Counted from the stretch's first letter, positions 1 through 9,699 are shown. The stretch is DNA of 64,000 bases from Novosphingobium sp. PhB165 (GCF_004341845.1 NZ_SLVB01000002.1:248001-312000), one strand, 5' to 3'. Program-made: numbers and translations. Notes: a model not told the origin generated them from the sequence alone.

Positions 1-1263
1 GCGGTCGCCTCGGTACTGCCGGTCTGGCTGCTGCTCGCTCCGCGCGACTATCTTTCGACATTCCTGAAGATCGGCGCGATTTGCGCATTGGCGGTGGGCA
101 TCGTCATTATGGCGCCGCCGCTCAGGATGCCCGCGCTCACGCCCTTCGCGGCCAGCGGCGGGCCGGTCTGGGCGGGCGGACTGTTCCCGTTCCTGTTCAT
201 CACGATTGCCTGCGGTGCGGTGTCCGGTTTCCATGCCCTGATCGCCAGCGGCACGACGCCGAAGCTGATAGCGACCGAGGCCGACGCGCCGATGATCGGC
301 TATGGCGCAATGCTGATGGAGGCGTTCGTTGCGATCATGGCGCTGATCGGCGCCTCGATCCTCGATCCGGGCATCTATTTCGCGATGAACAGCCCCGCCG
401 CCGTGATCGGAACCGACCCGCAGCAGGTGGCGCACACCGTAACCGCGATGGGCTATCCTCTCTCCGCCGAGGTGTTGGTGCAGACCGCGCGAGACCTTGG
501 CGAGCATACCATCATCTCGCGCGCGGGCGGTGCGCCGACGCTGGCGGTCGCCATGGCGGAGATCTTCTCGCACGTTGTCGGCGGACCGGCGATGAAGGCG
601 TTCTGGTACCACTTCGCCATCCTGTTCGAGGCGCTGTTCATCCTGACGGCGGTCGATGCCGGGACCCGCGCCGGGCGGTTCATGCTCCAGGACCTCATCG
701 CCATCGCTGCGCCGCGTTTCGGCCGTAACGAGGGGCCGGTTCCGGGCCTTGTCGCGACCGGGCTATGCGTTGCTGCATGGGGGTTCTTCCTGCATCAGGG
801 CGTCTCCGATCCGCTGGGCGGGGTGAACACGCTGTGGCCGGTGTTCGGCATTGCCAACCAGATGCTCGCCGCCATCGCGCTGATGCTGGGAACGGTGGTG
901 CTGTTCCGCATGAAGCAGGACCGCTATGTCTGGGTGACGGCGCTGCCGGCGGCCTGGTTGCTGATCTGCACGGGTACGGCCGGCTGGCTGAAACTGTTCT
1001 CCGCCGATCCGAAAGTGGGGTTCCTTGCCCACGCGGCCAAGTTCGCGGCGGCGGCGGATGAGGGGCAGCTATTGGCTCCCGCGAAGTCCATCGCGGAAAT
1101 GCGGCAGGTGATCTTCAACGACCGTATCGATGCGGCGCTTGTCGGGGCGTTTCTGGCGGTGGTTCTGGCGCTGCTGGTATTCGCGCTGCGCACATGCTTC
1201 GTTTCGCGTCGTAGTGCTGTACCCACTGTACGGGAAGTGGTCGGCCCGGCGGTGGCGGCATGA
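1..1263 (+). CDS. cstA: Carbon starvation protein CstA, 3' part (5' end outside window)
   Basis: The reading frame is open from base 1, so the start lies upstream of the window; the visible part codes for 420 residues, against roughly 690 for a full CstA. It opens with the conserved stretch LPVWLLLAPRDYLSTFLKIG and continues as a polytopic membrane protein with many hydrophobic helices and the FGIANQMLAAIAL segment typical of the family. CstA proteins are inner-membrane transporters for peptides or pyruvate, induced in carbon starvation in enterobacteria. The stop overlaps the start of the small YbdD-type gene by 4 bases (ATGA), the usual cstA-ybdD arrangement. The family call is firm; the substrate here is not known. 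Confidence 0.93.
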   Translation, partial: AVASVLPVWLLLAPRDYLSTFLKIGAICALAVGIVIMAPPLRMPALTPFAASGGPVWAGGLFPFLFITIACGAVSGFHALIASGTTPKLIATEADAPMIGYGAMLMEAFVAIMALIGASILDPGIYFAMNSPAAVIGTDPQQVAHTVTAMGYPLSAEVLVQTARDLGEHTIISRAGGAPTLAVAMAEIFSHVVGGPAMKAFWYHFAILFEALFILTAVDAGTRAGRFMLQDLIAIAAPRFGRNEGPVPGLVATGLCVAAWGFFLHQGVSDPLGGVNTLWPVFGIANQMLAAIALMLGTVVLFRMKQDRYVWVTALPAAWLLICTGTAGWLKLFSADPKVGFLAHAAKFAAAADEGQLLAPAKSIAEMRQVIFNDRIDAALVGAFLAVVLALLVFALRTCFVSRRSAVPTVREVVGPAVAA

Positions 1264-1445
1264 GCGGGCTGCTTTCGACCCTGCGCCGGATCTGCCACCT
1301 GATGGTGGGGATGCCCGCTTACGAGGACTACCTCGCCCATATGCGCGACCATCACCCCGACCGGCCGGTCATGAACCGCACGGCATTCTTCCGCGACCGG
1401 CAGGAGGCACGTTACGGCGGCCGAAACGGTGGCCGCTGCTGCTGA
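1260..1445 (+). CDS. YbdD/YjiX family small protein (DUF466), CstA partner
   Basis: This 61-residue protein matches the YbdD/YjiX family by length and by motif: an N-terminal RRICHLMVGMPAYEDYLAHM segment, then HHPDRPVMNRTAFFRDRQEARYGG, and a short tail with cysteine. In enterobacteria the homologue is encoded directly after the CstA or BtsT transporter and is needed for transport. Here the start codon overlaps the cstA stop by 4 bases, so the two are probably translationally coupled. The protein is soluble with no signal peptide. Confidence 0.9.
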   Translation: MSGLLSTLRRICHLMVGMPAYEDYLAHMRDHHPDRPVMNRTAFFRDRQEARYGGRNGGRCC

Positions 1446-1459
1446 ACACGTGAGGGCGT

Positions 1460-2488
1460 CTAGGCCATGCCGTTCATGACTGGCCCGGAGCTTTCGCGCT
1501 CGACCAGCGAATAGCTGAGTTCGACGCTCTCGCCCGGTTCCTTTTTGACCTGCGGATTGTTGCCGATCAGCAGGTCCACCGCCACTTTCGCCATTTCGGC
1601 ATTGGGCTGATTGATGGTGGTCAGTTGCGGCCACGCCATGCGCGAGATTTCGTCGTCATCGAAGCCCGCGATGGAAAGCGCGCCGGGCACGGCAATACCA
1701 TGCCGCATCGCGACCATGAGCACGCCGAACGCCATCTTGTCGTTGGAGGCGAAGATGGCGGTCGGCCGATCGTCGTCGGCAAGTATGGCCTCGCCTGCGG
1801 CCAGACCCGACTTGAAGCTGAAATCGCCTTGCAGCACGCGCCGTGCGGGAATGGTAATCCCGGCATCCGCGCAGGCGTCCGCGAAGCCCTGCCAGCGCAG
1901 TGCTGCGGCACCGTGTGCGGTATGGCCCCTGACGAAGGCGATGTCGCGATGGCCCAGCGCGATCAGTCGCTCGGTCATTTCGCGCGCCGCCGCCCGGTCG
2001 TCGATCTGCACTTGCTGCGCCCTGCCGGGATCGGTGGCGGGAGAAAGCCTTACGACCGGGATGTCATGGCTCTCGAACAGTTCCAGTACCTCGCTCCAGT
2101 CGCAGACCGGCGCGGCCAGGATCGCGCCGGAGAGGCGTAGTTCGCGCAGCGTCGCATCGATCTGCGCAAGCCAGTCCGGCCGTTCGCGCTCAACCGCCTC
2201 GATGACAAGGTGGTGGCTGTACATCCGGCACTGGTCGATGGCGCCGCGTTGCAAATCGGCCGCATAGCCAGAGAATGGATCGTCGACGAAAAGGCCGATC
2301 AGGAAGGACCGCGAACTCGACAATCCGCGCGCGAAGGCATTGGGTTTGTAGGCCAGTTCATCGACCACGCGCATCACATGTTCGCGAATCTCGGCGCGGA
2401 CATGCTGCTCGCCATTGATCACGCGCGACACCGTCTTGGGCGACACGCCCGCACGCGCCGCAACGTCCTTGATCGTAACAACCTTCAA
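1460..2488 (-). CDS. LacI-family transcriptional regulator
   Basis: The 342-residue protein begins with a LacI-type helix-turn-helix (TIKDVAARAGVSPKTVSRVI) followed by a periplasmic-binding-protein-like sensor domain (IGLFVDDPFSGYAADLQRGA onward, ending in TTINQPNAEMAKVAVDLLI). I chose a TTG start because an AAGGAG sequence lies just upstream and the HTH begins a few residues in; a longer frame runs back into the transporter gene but has no domain. The TTG overlaps the stop of the MFS transporter (TTGA), so regulator and transporter form one operon. The divergent GH3 gene and the palindromes at 3910 and 6359 suggest it represses the glycan genes here and is released by a sugar. Confidence 0.92.
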   Translation of the reverse strand: MKVVTIKDVAARAGVSPKTVSRVINGEQHVRAEIREHVMRVVDELAYKPNAFARGLSSSRSFLIGLFVDDPFSGYAADLQRGAIDQCRMYSHHLVIEAVERERPDWLAQIDATLRELRLSGAILAAPVCDWSEVLELFESHDIPVVRLSPATDPGRAQQVQIDDRAAAREMTERLIALGHRDIAFVRGHTAHGAAALRWQGFADACADAGITIPARRVLQGDFSFKSGLAAGEAILADDDRPTAIFASNDKMAFGVLMVAMRHGIAVPGALSIAGFDDDEISRMAWPQLTTINQPNAEMAKVAVDLLIGNNPQVKKEPGESVELSYSLVERESSGPVMNGMA

Positions 2489-3783
2489 GCCATTCTCCTT
2501 GCCAGCGCAGCGGGATAGCCGCCCCGGACGAGCGCGAACATCGCGATGACGACATAGCAGATGCCGGGAACCACCAGCGACGGCAAGAGGCCGATGCTGT
2601 CCGCAAGCGCTGCGGTAATCATCGGGACGATGGCTCCGCCCACAACCGCCATGCACAGCGCCATCGAGGCATAGGGCGCGGCGCCTTGCTCATCGGGCAG
2701 GGAGAGCGCGAAAAGCGTGGGGTACATGATCGAGTTGCACAGGCCGACCGCAATCAGGGTCGCCGCCCCCAGCATGCCGTTCCCGAGAGCGGCGACGGCC
2801 ACCAGGCCCGTTGCCGTAAGCGCCGTGGCGGTGAGCACGCGGGCAGGAGGCCAGTGGCTCAGCGCCGCCGCACCCAAAAAGCGGCCGACCATGGCGCCGC
2901 CCCAGTAAAGGCTGACCAGACGGCCTGCCGTCACCGGCTCGGCGCCGATGATTTCCGGCAGCACGAGATAGTTGGTCAAGAGCGTGCCAATCGTCACTTC
3001 CGCGCCGACATAGCCGAACATCGCGATGGAACCTGCAAGAAGACGGGGCGTGGCCACCACGCATCGCAAGGCGTTCAGTGGCACCCGCTGCGGCGGCTCG
3101 GTTCCTTCCAGAAGATTGCGATTGTGCGCATAGGCCCATGCAATCCCGAGCAGGATGACGACGCAGCCGATGAAGGGAAGGGCCACCATCAGCCAGGCTT
3201 CGGCATCGTGCCCCACGCTGCGGTCGCTGAGGAGGAACGACGCGCCCAGCAGTGGGGCCAGAACGGTGCCAATGGAGTTGAAGCCTTGCAGCAGCGTGAT
3301 GCGGGGCACCGCCCGGTCGGCGGGTTCGACAAGCGTGACCATGACGTTACCGGCGATCTGCAAAAACGTAATGCCGCCTGCCAGCGCCAGCAATGCCAGC
3401 AGCACGAGCGGATAGTTGTGCAGGGCCGCTGCGGCGATGAACCCGAGGCATCCGGCCGCCATGATCGCACAGCCCAGCGCCATCACCCGCATGTAGCCGA
3501 TTCGCACCAGCCATGCCGTGACCGGCAAGGCAAACAGCAAATAACTGGAATGGAACGCCAACTGCACCAGCGAAGCGCGCGTATAATCGAGCCCCATCAG
3601 CAGTTTAAGCCGGGGAACCAGCAGACTCACCAGCGATACGACGAAGCCTCCCATAAAGCAGTTGCCGATAGACAGGTTGAACACCCGCGCAGCGCGCAAT
3701 TGTTCTGCGGCCTTAACAGACGATTGCGCGGCCGCTTGCGGGGCGTGCGTAGCCAGCGCCGCCACGCCGGACTGTATGGTCAT
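2485..3783 (-). CDS. MFS sugar transporter, FucP/GluP-like
   Basis: A 432-residue inner-membrane protein with about 12 hydrophobic helices. The N-terminal half (FNLSIGNCFMGGFVVSLVSL, then a long loop-rich region with GGITFLQIAGNVMVTLVEP and TLLQGFNSIGTVLAPLLGA) resembles the FucP/GluP branch of MFS sugar:proton symporters, where the NxxxTxLQxxNSxGT-like segment is characteristic. The second ATG at 3783 is preferred over 3798 because a GAGGG ribosome site sits 8 bases before it. It is followed without a gap by the LacI regulator and is divergent from the GH3 gene, so it probably imports the mono- or disaccharide released by that enzyme. Confidence 0.85.
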   Translation of the reverse strand: MTIQSGVAALATHAPQAAAQSSVKAAEQLRAARVFNLSIGNCFMGGFVVSLVSLLVPRLKLLMGLDYTRASLVQLAFHSSYLLFALPVTAWLVRIGYMRVMALGCAIMAAGCLGFIAAAALHNYPLVLLALLALAGGITFLQIAGNVMVTLVEPADRAVPRITLLQGFNSIGTVLAPLLGASFLLSDRSVGHDAEAWLMVALPFIGCVVILLGIAWAYAHNRNLLEGTEPPQRVPLNALRCVVATPRLLAGSIAMFGYVGAEVTIGTLLTNYLVLPEIIGAEPVTAGRLVSLYWGGAMVGRFLGAAALSHWPPARVLTATALTATGLVAVAALGNGMLGAATLIAVGLCNSIMYPTLFALSLPDEQGAAPYASMALCMAVVGGAIVPMITAALADSIGLLPSLVVPGICYVVIAMFALVRGGYPAALARRMA

Positions 3784-3909
3784 GAAGGGCACCCTCATTT
3801 TTATTTTTGAGCGTCAATCATAAGCAAGTTCGCGGCAACGCGCGCGCGCCATTTCCCGGATGACTACATTTTCACCGGATCCGTGGCCGACGGGTGACGG
3901 ACGACGTGT

Positions 3910-3923
3910 TGACATCGATGTCA
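3910..3923. promoter_or_regulatory. Perfect palindrome TGACATCGATGTCA, predicted LacI-family operator
   Basis: A 14-bp perfect palindrome with a central CG, as in LacI-family operators. It lies between the divergent MFS-LacI and GH3 genes and includes a TTGACA that could be a -35 box (3909-3914). Its 12-bp core recurs exactly at 6359-6370 before the TonB receptor. Inference: operator of the LacI regulator at 1460-2488. Confidence 0.8.
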
Positions 3924-3972
3924 GACTTTGCGATCAGACCCTCAAGCCGACCAAGATGCGGCGGGGAGGATC

Positions 3973-6360
3973 ATGAAAGCTCAAGCGAAAGCTCCGGGGC
4001 GGCGTAGCCGTCTGCGCACTATTGCAACGTCGAAGCAGTTGGCAGGGCTCACGCTCTCGCTGCTCGCCACGGCTGCGCCGGTGTCCGTATTGGCCAAGAC
4101 CATTGTTCCCCAGGCCGCTGCTACGTCGTCGCCAGCACAGGGGACCGTTGCCATGCCGATCTGGCGAGACACCGCACGTACGCCGGCCGAGCGCGCCGAC
4201 GCGCTGGTCAAGGCGATGTCGCTCGAAGAAAAACTCTCGCTGGTCCACGGGCTGTTCCCGCCAAACACCAAGAACCCGCCGGCGGACATGATCCCGTCGG
4301 CCGGATATGTGCCGGGCGTGCCGCGCCTCGGCATTCCGATCCTGCGCGAAAGCGATGCCTCGCTGGGGGTCGCCAATCAGGTGGAACAGCGAAAGGGCGA
4401 TGTCGCAACGGCATTGCCTTCCGCCCTGTCCACCGCTGCCGGGTTCGATCCTGATCTGGCCTATGCCGGGGGCGCCATGATCGGCGCGGAAGCCCGTGCC
4501 AAGACCTTCAATGTCCTCCTGGCAGGAGGCATGAACCTGACGCGCGACGCATGGAACGGGCGTAATTTCGAATATTACGGCGAAGATCCGCTGCTATCCG
4601 GAAAGATGGCTGCGGCGTCGGTTCGCGGTGTCCAGTCGAACAATATCGTCGCGACCGTGAAGCACTTTGCGCTCAACAGTCAGGAAACCGGCCGCATGGT
4701 CCTCGATGCGCGGATCGATCCGGTGGCGCTGCGGGAAAGCGATCTGCTCGCGTTCGAGATCGCGATCGCCGACGGCAAGCCGGCCTCGGTGATGTGCGCA
4801 TACAACCGGATCAATGGCGATTACGCCTGTGAGAACAAGTTCCTGCTGACCGATGTCCTGCGCGGGGAGTGGAACTACACCGGTTTCGTGATGTCGGACT
4901 GGGGCGCGGTCCATTCGACCGAGAAGGCCGCCAACGCCGGACTCGATCAAGAATCGGGACAGGAACTGGATTCCAGCATCTTCTTCGGAAAGCCGCTAGC
5001 CGATGCGGTTGCCGCAGGCCGGGTTCCGGCCGAACGGCTGGACGAGATGGTTCGCCGCATTCTGACGGGCGTGATCGCCTCGGGCCTTTACGACCACCCC
5101 ACGCCGGTGAGCGCGCAGCCGATCGATTACGACGCGCATGCGCAAGTTGCGCAGAAGGTGGCGGAGGCAGGCATCGTCCTGCTCAGGAATGAAGGCGATA
5201 TCCTTCCGCTCGCGCGTGAAGCGAAGTCGATCGTGGTGATCGGCGGCCACGCCGATGTCGGCGTGCTTTCGGGCGGCGGGTCCTCGCAGGTCCGCTCTGT
5301 GGGCGGGGTGCCGATTGAAATTCCGCTGACAAGCGGCGCGGCGGCGTCGTTCGCACGGGTGACCTATCACAACTCGTCACCGTTGCAGGCCATCAAGGAA
5401 TTGGCGCCGGGCGCACAAGTCCGCTTCGTTGACGGCAGCGATCCGGCCGCAGCGGCGCAGGCGGCAAAAGAGGCGGATATCGCGATCGTCTTCGCCACCC
5501 AGTGGCAGACAGAGGCGCAGGACGCGCCGTCACTGTCGCTTCCGGACGGGCAGGACGCCCTCATCAATGCGGTTGCCGCCGCCAATAAGCGGACCGTCGT
5601 CGTTCTGGAGACCGGCGGCCCGGTTCTGATGCCGTGGATCCAGCGTGTCCCGGCCGTGGTCGAGGCATGGTACCCGGGGCAGCGCGGCGGACAGGCTATT
5701 GCCCGCGTGCTGTTTGGTGAAGTCGACGCGTCGGGCCGCCTGCCGATCAGTTTCCCGGTCGCAGCCGCGCAATTGCCGCGCTCGAAACCTGTGCTTGCCG
5801 CTACCGGCCCTGCCGATAACGGTGCAGGCGCCAACGCCGCCATGGGTGACGCTGCGAAGCTTCCGACTTATCCGGTGACGTATCAGGAGGGCGCGGATGT
5901 GGGCTATCGCTGGTATGCGGCCAGCAAGCAGAAGCCGCTGTTTCCGTTCGGATACGGGCTGAGCTACGGCCGGCCTGCCTTCGCCAATGCCGGGTTCTCC
6001 GGCGGCGCCGCTGCCCGCGCGAGTGTGGATGTCCGCAATGACGGCAAGCGCCCGGCGACGGTCGTTCCGCAGCTTTACGCGACGGTTCCCGGCACCGCGA
6101 CGCCCCGACTTGTCGGCTGGTCACGCCGCGTTTTGAAACCCGGTGAGACCGCATCGCTCACGATCGATGCCGATCCGCGCCTGCTGGCCCGCTGGACGGC
6201 GCAGGGCTGGCAGATGCCGCCCGGGGATTACAAGCTGACGCTCGCGACCGATGCCGAACATGTGATTGCCGAAAAACTCGTGCATCTCGACGGCGGCCAT
6301 TGGCCATCCGGGCGCCAAAGTGGATCAATTGTAACCGCGACTATCACCAAGAGTAATTGA
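3973..6360 (+). CDS. Secreted glycoside hydrolase family 3 enzyme (beta-glucosidase/beta-xylosidase type)
   Basis: A 795-residue protein with an N-terminal signal region (LAGLTLSLLATAAPVSVLAK). It has the GH3 N-terminal barrel (AERADALVKAMSLEEKL, NVLLAGGMNLTRDAWNGRNFEYYGEDP, VKHFALNSQE), the nucleophile motif FVMSDWGAVH with Asp near residue 309, the GH3 C-terminal sandwich (VVIGGHADVG to GRLPISFP), and a fibronectin-III-like end (PLFPFGYGLSYG). It likely cleaves beta-linked gluco- or xylo-oligosaccharides in the periplasm. The ATG at 3973 has a GGGAGG site 7 bases upstream; an upstream in-frame TTG at 3928 is less likely. The operator at 3910 stands before it and a second copy overlaps its stop codon. 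Confidence 0.92.
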   Translation: MKAQAKAPGRRSRLRTIATSKQLAGLTLSLLATAAPVSVLAKTIVPQAAATSSPAQGTVAMPIWRDTARTPAERADALVKAMSLEEKLSLVHGLFPPNTKNPPADMIPSAGYVPGVPRLGIPILRESDASLGVANQVEQRKGDVATALPSALSTAAGFDPDLAYAGGAMIGAEARAKTFNVLLAGGMNLTRDAWNGRNFEYYGEDPLLSGKMAAASVRGVQSNNIVATVKHFALNSQETGRMVLDARIDPVALRESDLLAFEIAIADGKPASVMCAYNRINGDYACENKFLLTDVLRGEWNYTGFVMSDWGAVHSTEKAANAGLDQESGQELDSSIFFGKPLADAVAAGRVPAERLDEMVRRILTGVIASGLYDHPTPVSAQPIDYDAHAQVAQKVAEAGIVLLRNEGDILPLAREAKSIVVIGGHADVGVLSGGGSSQVRSVGGVPIEIPLTSGAAASFARVTYHNSSPLQAIKELAPGAQVRFVDGSDPAAAAQAAKEADIAIVFATQWQTEAQDAPSLSLPDGQDALINAVAAANKRTVVVLETGGPVLMPWIQRVPAVVEAWYPGQRGGQAIARVLFGEVDASGRLPISFPVAAAQLPRSKPVLAATGPADNGAGANAAMGDAAKLPTYPVTYQEGADVGYRWYAASKQKPLFPFGYGLSYGRPAFANAGFSGGAAARASVDVRNDGKRPATVVPQLYATVPGTATPRLVGWSRRVLKPGETASLTIDADPRLLARWTAQGWQMPPGDYKLTLATDAEHVIAEKLVHLDGGHWPSGRQSGSIVTATITKSN

Positions 6361-6370
6361 CATCGATGTC
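6359..6370. promoter_or_regulatory. Second copy of GACATCGATGTC palindrome, predicted LacI-family operator
   Basis: The 12-bp core is identical to that at 3911-3922 and is again preceded by TT, giving TTGACA (6357-6362) as a possible -35 box; TAGCAA lies 16 bases further on. It overlaps the GH3 stop codon and lies about 85 bases before the TonB receptor start, so the receptor probably has its own promoter under the same regulator. Confidence 0.8.
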
Positions 6371-6455
6371 GGTAGTTGTAGCAATGCGCCCGTCAGACGG
6401 TGCAAAGCTGCGTGACGGCTGCTGAATAAAACGCAGTAGAACAGGGGAGAGTATC

Positions 6456-9400
6456 ATGAAGGGTTCAGGCCTTGTGTCGACGCTTGCGCGATCGACGTCA
6501 GCAATCGCGTTGTTGACGGGATTGGTCGCGCCATGCGTTGCCGTTGCACAGGAAGCGGCGGCTTCCTCACCGGCGGTTGCGCCGGATAGTGCTGTCGATG
6601 CCAATGAAATCGTCGTCACCGGTGTGCGCGCCTCACTGATGCGATCAGCAGAGATCAAGCGCAATTCGAACGGTGTGGTCGATGCCATTTCGGCCGAAGA
6701 CATCGGCAAGTTCCCGAATACCAACCTGGCCGAATCGCTGCAGCGCATTCCGGGCGTCTCGATCGACCGCGTGAACGGCGAAGGTTCGACCGTGACGGTT
6801 CGCGGCTTCGGCGCGCAGTACAACCTCGTCACTTTGAACGGCCGCCAGCTGGCGACTTCGGATATCGTCGCGGTGGGCGGTGACCAGGGCGGCGACGGTG
6901 CATCGGGCACTGGTCGTTCGTTCGACTTTTCGAACCTGGCATCGGAAGGCGTCAAGACCCTGCTGGTCTACAAGACGGCGCGCGCCGCGGTACCTTCGGG
7001 CGGCATCGGCGCGACGATCGACATCCAGAGCCGCCGTCCGTTCGACAACGCTGACAGCGGTTTTCAGGGGTCCATCGGCGCCAAGGCAAGCTATGACACT
7101 AGCGCGGACGACTGCATCAGCTGCGGCTCGCACGTAACCCCCGAAGTTTCGGGCATCGCTAGCTGGACGGATCAGGACCAGCGGTTCGGCGTGACTGTGT
7201 TCGGCAGCTACCAGAAGCGCAACTTCACGGTGCCCAGCCAGGCCAACGACGACTGGAACATCCGCACTTTGTCGGATTTCCTCAATCCGGCCAACGGCTT
7301 CGTCAACGCGGCCACCAAATATACCAACATGCCGACCGATCCGAACGTGCTGGTCGCCGTTCCGAACGACAGCCGTTACCACTTCTCCGAAGACAGCCGT
7401 GAGCGGATCAACGGTCAGGCTGTACTCCAGTACAAGCCGACCGACACGCTGACGGTGACGGTGGACGGCCTCTACGCACAGCTGCGCGAATCCGAGCGTC
7501 GTTCCACCCAGTCGAACTGGTTCAACCGTCCGTTCGACGAAGTGGGCTTCGACGACGCATCGAACGGGATCGCCACCACGCAGTTCCTGCATGAGACGAT
7601 CAACGGTGTGAAGGACACGGCGTTCGAGCAGGCCTATCGCGCCCAGAAGAACCGCCTCTACGACATCGGCGCCAATGTGGCCTGGCAGGCCACCGATAAG
7701 CTGGCGTTCACGCTCGACGGTCACTTCGGCAAGGGCGATAGCCAAGGGGATAACCCCAACGGCCAGACCTCGACGACGGTGGCGTTCAACATGCCGGTCG
7801 TGACGTCGCAGTCGCTCAACTGGACGACGGGCGGCTTCCCGCAGCAGGCATTCACGTTCAACGATTGCGCGCACAGCGTCACGCCGAACGGCACCCCCTA
7901 CACCAAGGGTAACTGCGACGGTAAGCTGGACGAGGGCGACCTGTCCGGCGCCGTCCAGCGCCAGTTCGACTCCGAGCAGAGCCAGCGGGTCAAGGAACTC
8001 CGTCTTGACGGTGCTTACGATCTGGGCGGCAACAGCCACTTCGATTTCGGTGCCAACTACCGCACCACGGACACCCGCCAGACGCAGTACAACACGCGTC
8101 AGGTTCTGGGCGACTGGGGCAACTCGCTTCCGCCTGAAATCGCCGCCGTGGCACCGGGCCAGGTCTTCCAGTTCTGCACGGCTTGCCAGTTCCACCACAA
8201 CAATCCGAACGCGGACGCCAATACCCAAGTGGCGTGGCGGACCGAGAACGCGGCCAAGCTCTATAACACGCTCTACGACTACTACAGCGGCATCACCGAT
8301 GATAAGGTTGGCCACCAGAACAACATCGACGCCAATAACGACAACCGCGTCAAGGAAGACATCTGGTCAGTCTATGGCCAGGTGACCTGGAATGGCCAGA
8401 TCGGCGATCATACCGCCCAACTCGTCGCGGGTGCCCGCTTCGAAAGCACGAAGGTAAAGGCTGTTTCGCTGCAGTCGGTTCCGACCGCAATCGTCTGGCA
8501 GGCCGACAACGACTTCAACGTTCAGTTTTCGCCTGATCGGCAAGAATTGCGCAATCGGGGCGCCTATAACAACCTGCTGCCGTCGTTTGACTTCTCGATC
8601 GACATCACCCCGAAGCTGAAGGGGCGTTTCTCTTACGGCAAGTCGATCGCGCGTGCGCCTTATAACAACCTGTTCGCGTCGACCACTGTCTCTTCGCCGC
8701 CCCGACCCACGGCGATTGGTGGCGTTGCGACAGGTAATGCCAATGATACCGATCTCGATCCTTTGAGCTCGGACAACTTCGACCTGTCGCTCGAATGGTA
8801 TCCGCGCAAGGATGTCTATCTTTCGATCGGTTTCTTCGACAAGCGCGTCCACAATTTCATCGGCAACACTCTTGTCAACCGTACGCTGTTCGGGCTGGCC
8901 GATCCGACTTCGGGTCAGCCGGGAACGCGTTCGGGGACTGCGAAGACGCAATTGCAGGGCTTCGGTGCAGATATCACCGACGTGAACCTGTTTACCTATA
9001 CCGCGCTGCTCCAGCAGGCGAATGGTAACGTTGCGGCCGCCGATGCCCAGTTCCAGGCGCACTACAACACCCAGACCCGCGCTCTGGATCAAGGCTTCGT
9101 GGACAGCACGCTCGCCGCGGTCGATATCACGGCCGATGGCAACGACCCGCTGTTCAACTTCTCGGTCAACACGCCGATCAACAATAAGGACGCCGAGATC
9201 TACGGCGTAGAGCTTGCCGGTCAGTACTTCCTTGGCGAGACCGGCCTTGGCATTGCCGCCAGCTATACGCTGGTACGCGGCAACGTGGGTATCGACGTGG
9301 CTGCCGATCCGAGCGTGAACCAGTTCGCACTGGTGGGACTTTCGGATACGGCCAACGTGACGCTGATTTTCGAAAAGTACGGGATTTCCGCCCGTGCAGC

Positions 9401-9650
9401 CTGGAACTGGCGTGCCAAGTACCTCAGCCAGCTCAACCGGGACAGCTATCACAACCCGGTCTTCACGGCACCCTACAGTCAGGTTGACTTCAGCGTCAGC
9501 TACGACATCACGCCGAAGATCAGTGTCAGCTTCGAAGGCATCAATATCTTCGAGGAAGGCGTGAGAACCTACGGTCGCGACAAGATGGACACCTGGTACG
9601 AAGCCGAAGGTTCGGCCCGCTACCTGCTGGGCGCCAGCTACAAGTTCTAA
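6456..9650 (+). CDS. TonB-dependent receptor, Xanthomonas/Caulobacter carbohydrate type
   Basis: A 1064-residue outer-membrane receptor. Residues 1-32 form a signal peptide ending near VAVAQEA; a TonB box EIVVTGVRAS lies at about 51-60; the plug follows (SAEDIGKFPNTNLAESLQRI, VTVRGFGAQYNLVTLNGRQL); the rest is beta-barrel, ending in LLGASYKF with a terminal aromatic residue. The plug wording and length fit the TonB-Xanth-Caulo family, which imports oligosaccharides across the outer membrane. It follows the GH3 gene and the second operator, and precedes SapC, cupin and halogenase genes in the same direction. The natural ligand is probably the GH3 substrate; that is inference from context. Confidence 0.93.
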   Translation: MKGSGLVSTLARSTSAIALLTGLVAPCVAVAQEAAASSPAVAPDSAVDANEIVVTGVRASLMRSAEIKRNSNGVVDAISAEDIGKFPNTNLAESLQRIPGVSIDRVNGEGSTVTVRGFGAQYNLVTLNGRQLATSDIVAVGGDQGGDGASGTGRSFDFSNLASEGVKTLLVYKTARAAVPSGGIGATIDIQSRRPFDNADSGFQGSIGAKASYDTSADDCISCGSHVTPEVSGIASWTDQDQRFGVTVFGSYQKRNFTVPSQANDDWNIRTLSDFLNPANGFVNAATKYTNMPTDPNVLVAVPNDSRYHFSEDSRERINGQAVLQYKPTDTLTVTVDGLYAQLRESERRSTQSNWFNRPFDEVGFDDASNGIATTQFLHETINGVKDTAFEQAYRAQKNRLYDIGANVAWQATDKLAFTLDGHFGKGDSQGDNPNGQTSTTVAFNMPVVTSQSLNWTTGGFPQQAFTFNDCAHSVTPNGTPYTKGNCDGKLDEGDLSGAVQRQFDSEQSQRVKELRLDGAYDLGGNSHFDFGANYRTTDTRQTQYNTRQVLGDWGNSLPPEIAAVAPGQVFQFCTACQFHHNNPNADANTQVAWRTENAAKLYNTLYDYYSGITDDKVGHQNNIDANNDNRVKEDIWSVYGQVTWNGQIGDHTAQLVAGARFESTKVKAVSLQSVPTAIVWQADNDFNVQFSPDRQELRNRGAYNNLLPSFDFSIDITPKLKGRFSYGKSIARAPYNNLFASTTVSSPPRPTAIGGVATGNANDTDLDPLSSDNFDLSLEWYPRKDVYLSIGFFDKRVHNFIGNTLVNRTLFGLADPTSGQPGTRSGTAKTQLQGFGADITDVNLFTYTALLQQANGNVAAADAQFQAHYNTQTRALDQGFVDSTLAAVDITADGNDPLFNFSVNTPINNKDAEIYGVELAGQYFLGETGLGIAASYTLVRGNVGIDVAADPSVNQFALVGLSDTANVTLIFEKYGISARAAWNWRAKYLSQLNRDSYHNPVFTAPYSQVDFSVSYDITPKISVSFEGINIFEEGVRTYGRDKMDTWYEAEGSARYLLGASYKF

Positions 9651-9667
9651 AAACCTGAACATCCGCG

Positions 9668-9699
9668 CGAAGAAGGCCGTTTTGCCACGGTCTTCTTCG
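9668..9699 (+). terminator. Intercistronic hairpin after the TonB receptor gene
   Basis: The 8-bp arms CGAAGAAG and CTTCTTCG pair, with a further CCGT/ACGG inside, and lie between the receptor stop and the sapC-like gene. There is no long T run, so this may be a partial terminator or an RNA-stabilising hairpin that lowers downstream expression. Confidence 0.5.

Noticed and set aside
6645..8315. Long minus-strand frame opposite the first TonB receptor
   Set aside because: Antisense to a well-supported receptor gene; no domain, signal or ribosome site. Similar antisense frames opposite the second receptor (29799-31547) and the carboxylase (45540-47315) were dropped for the same reason.
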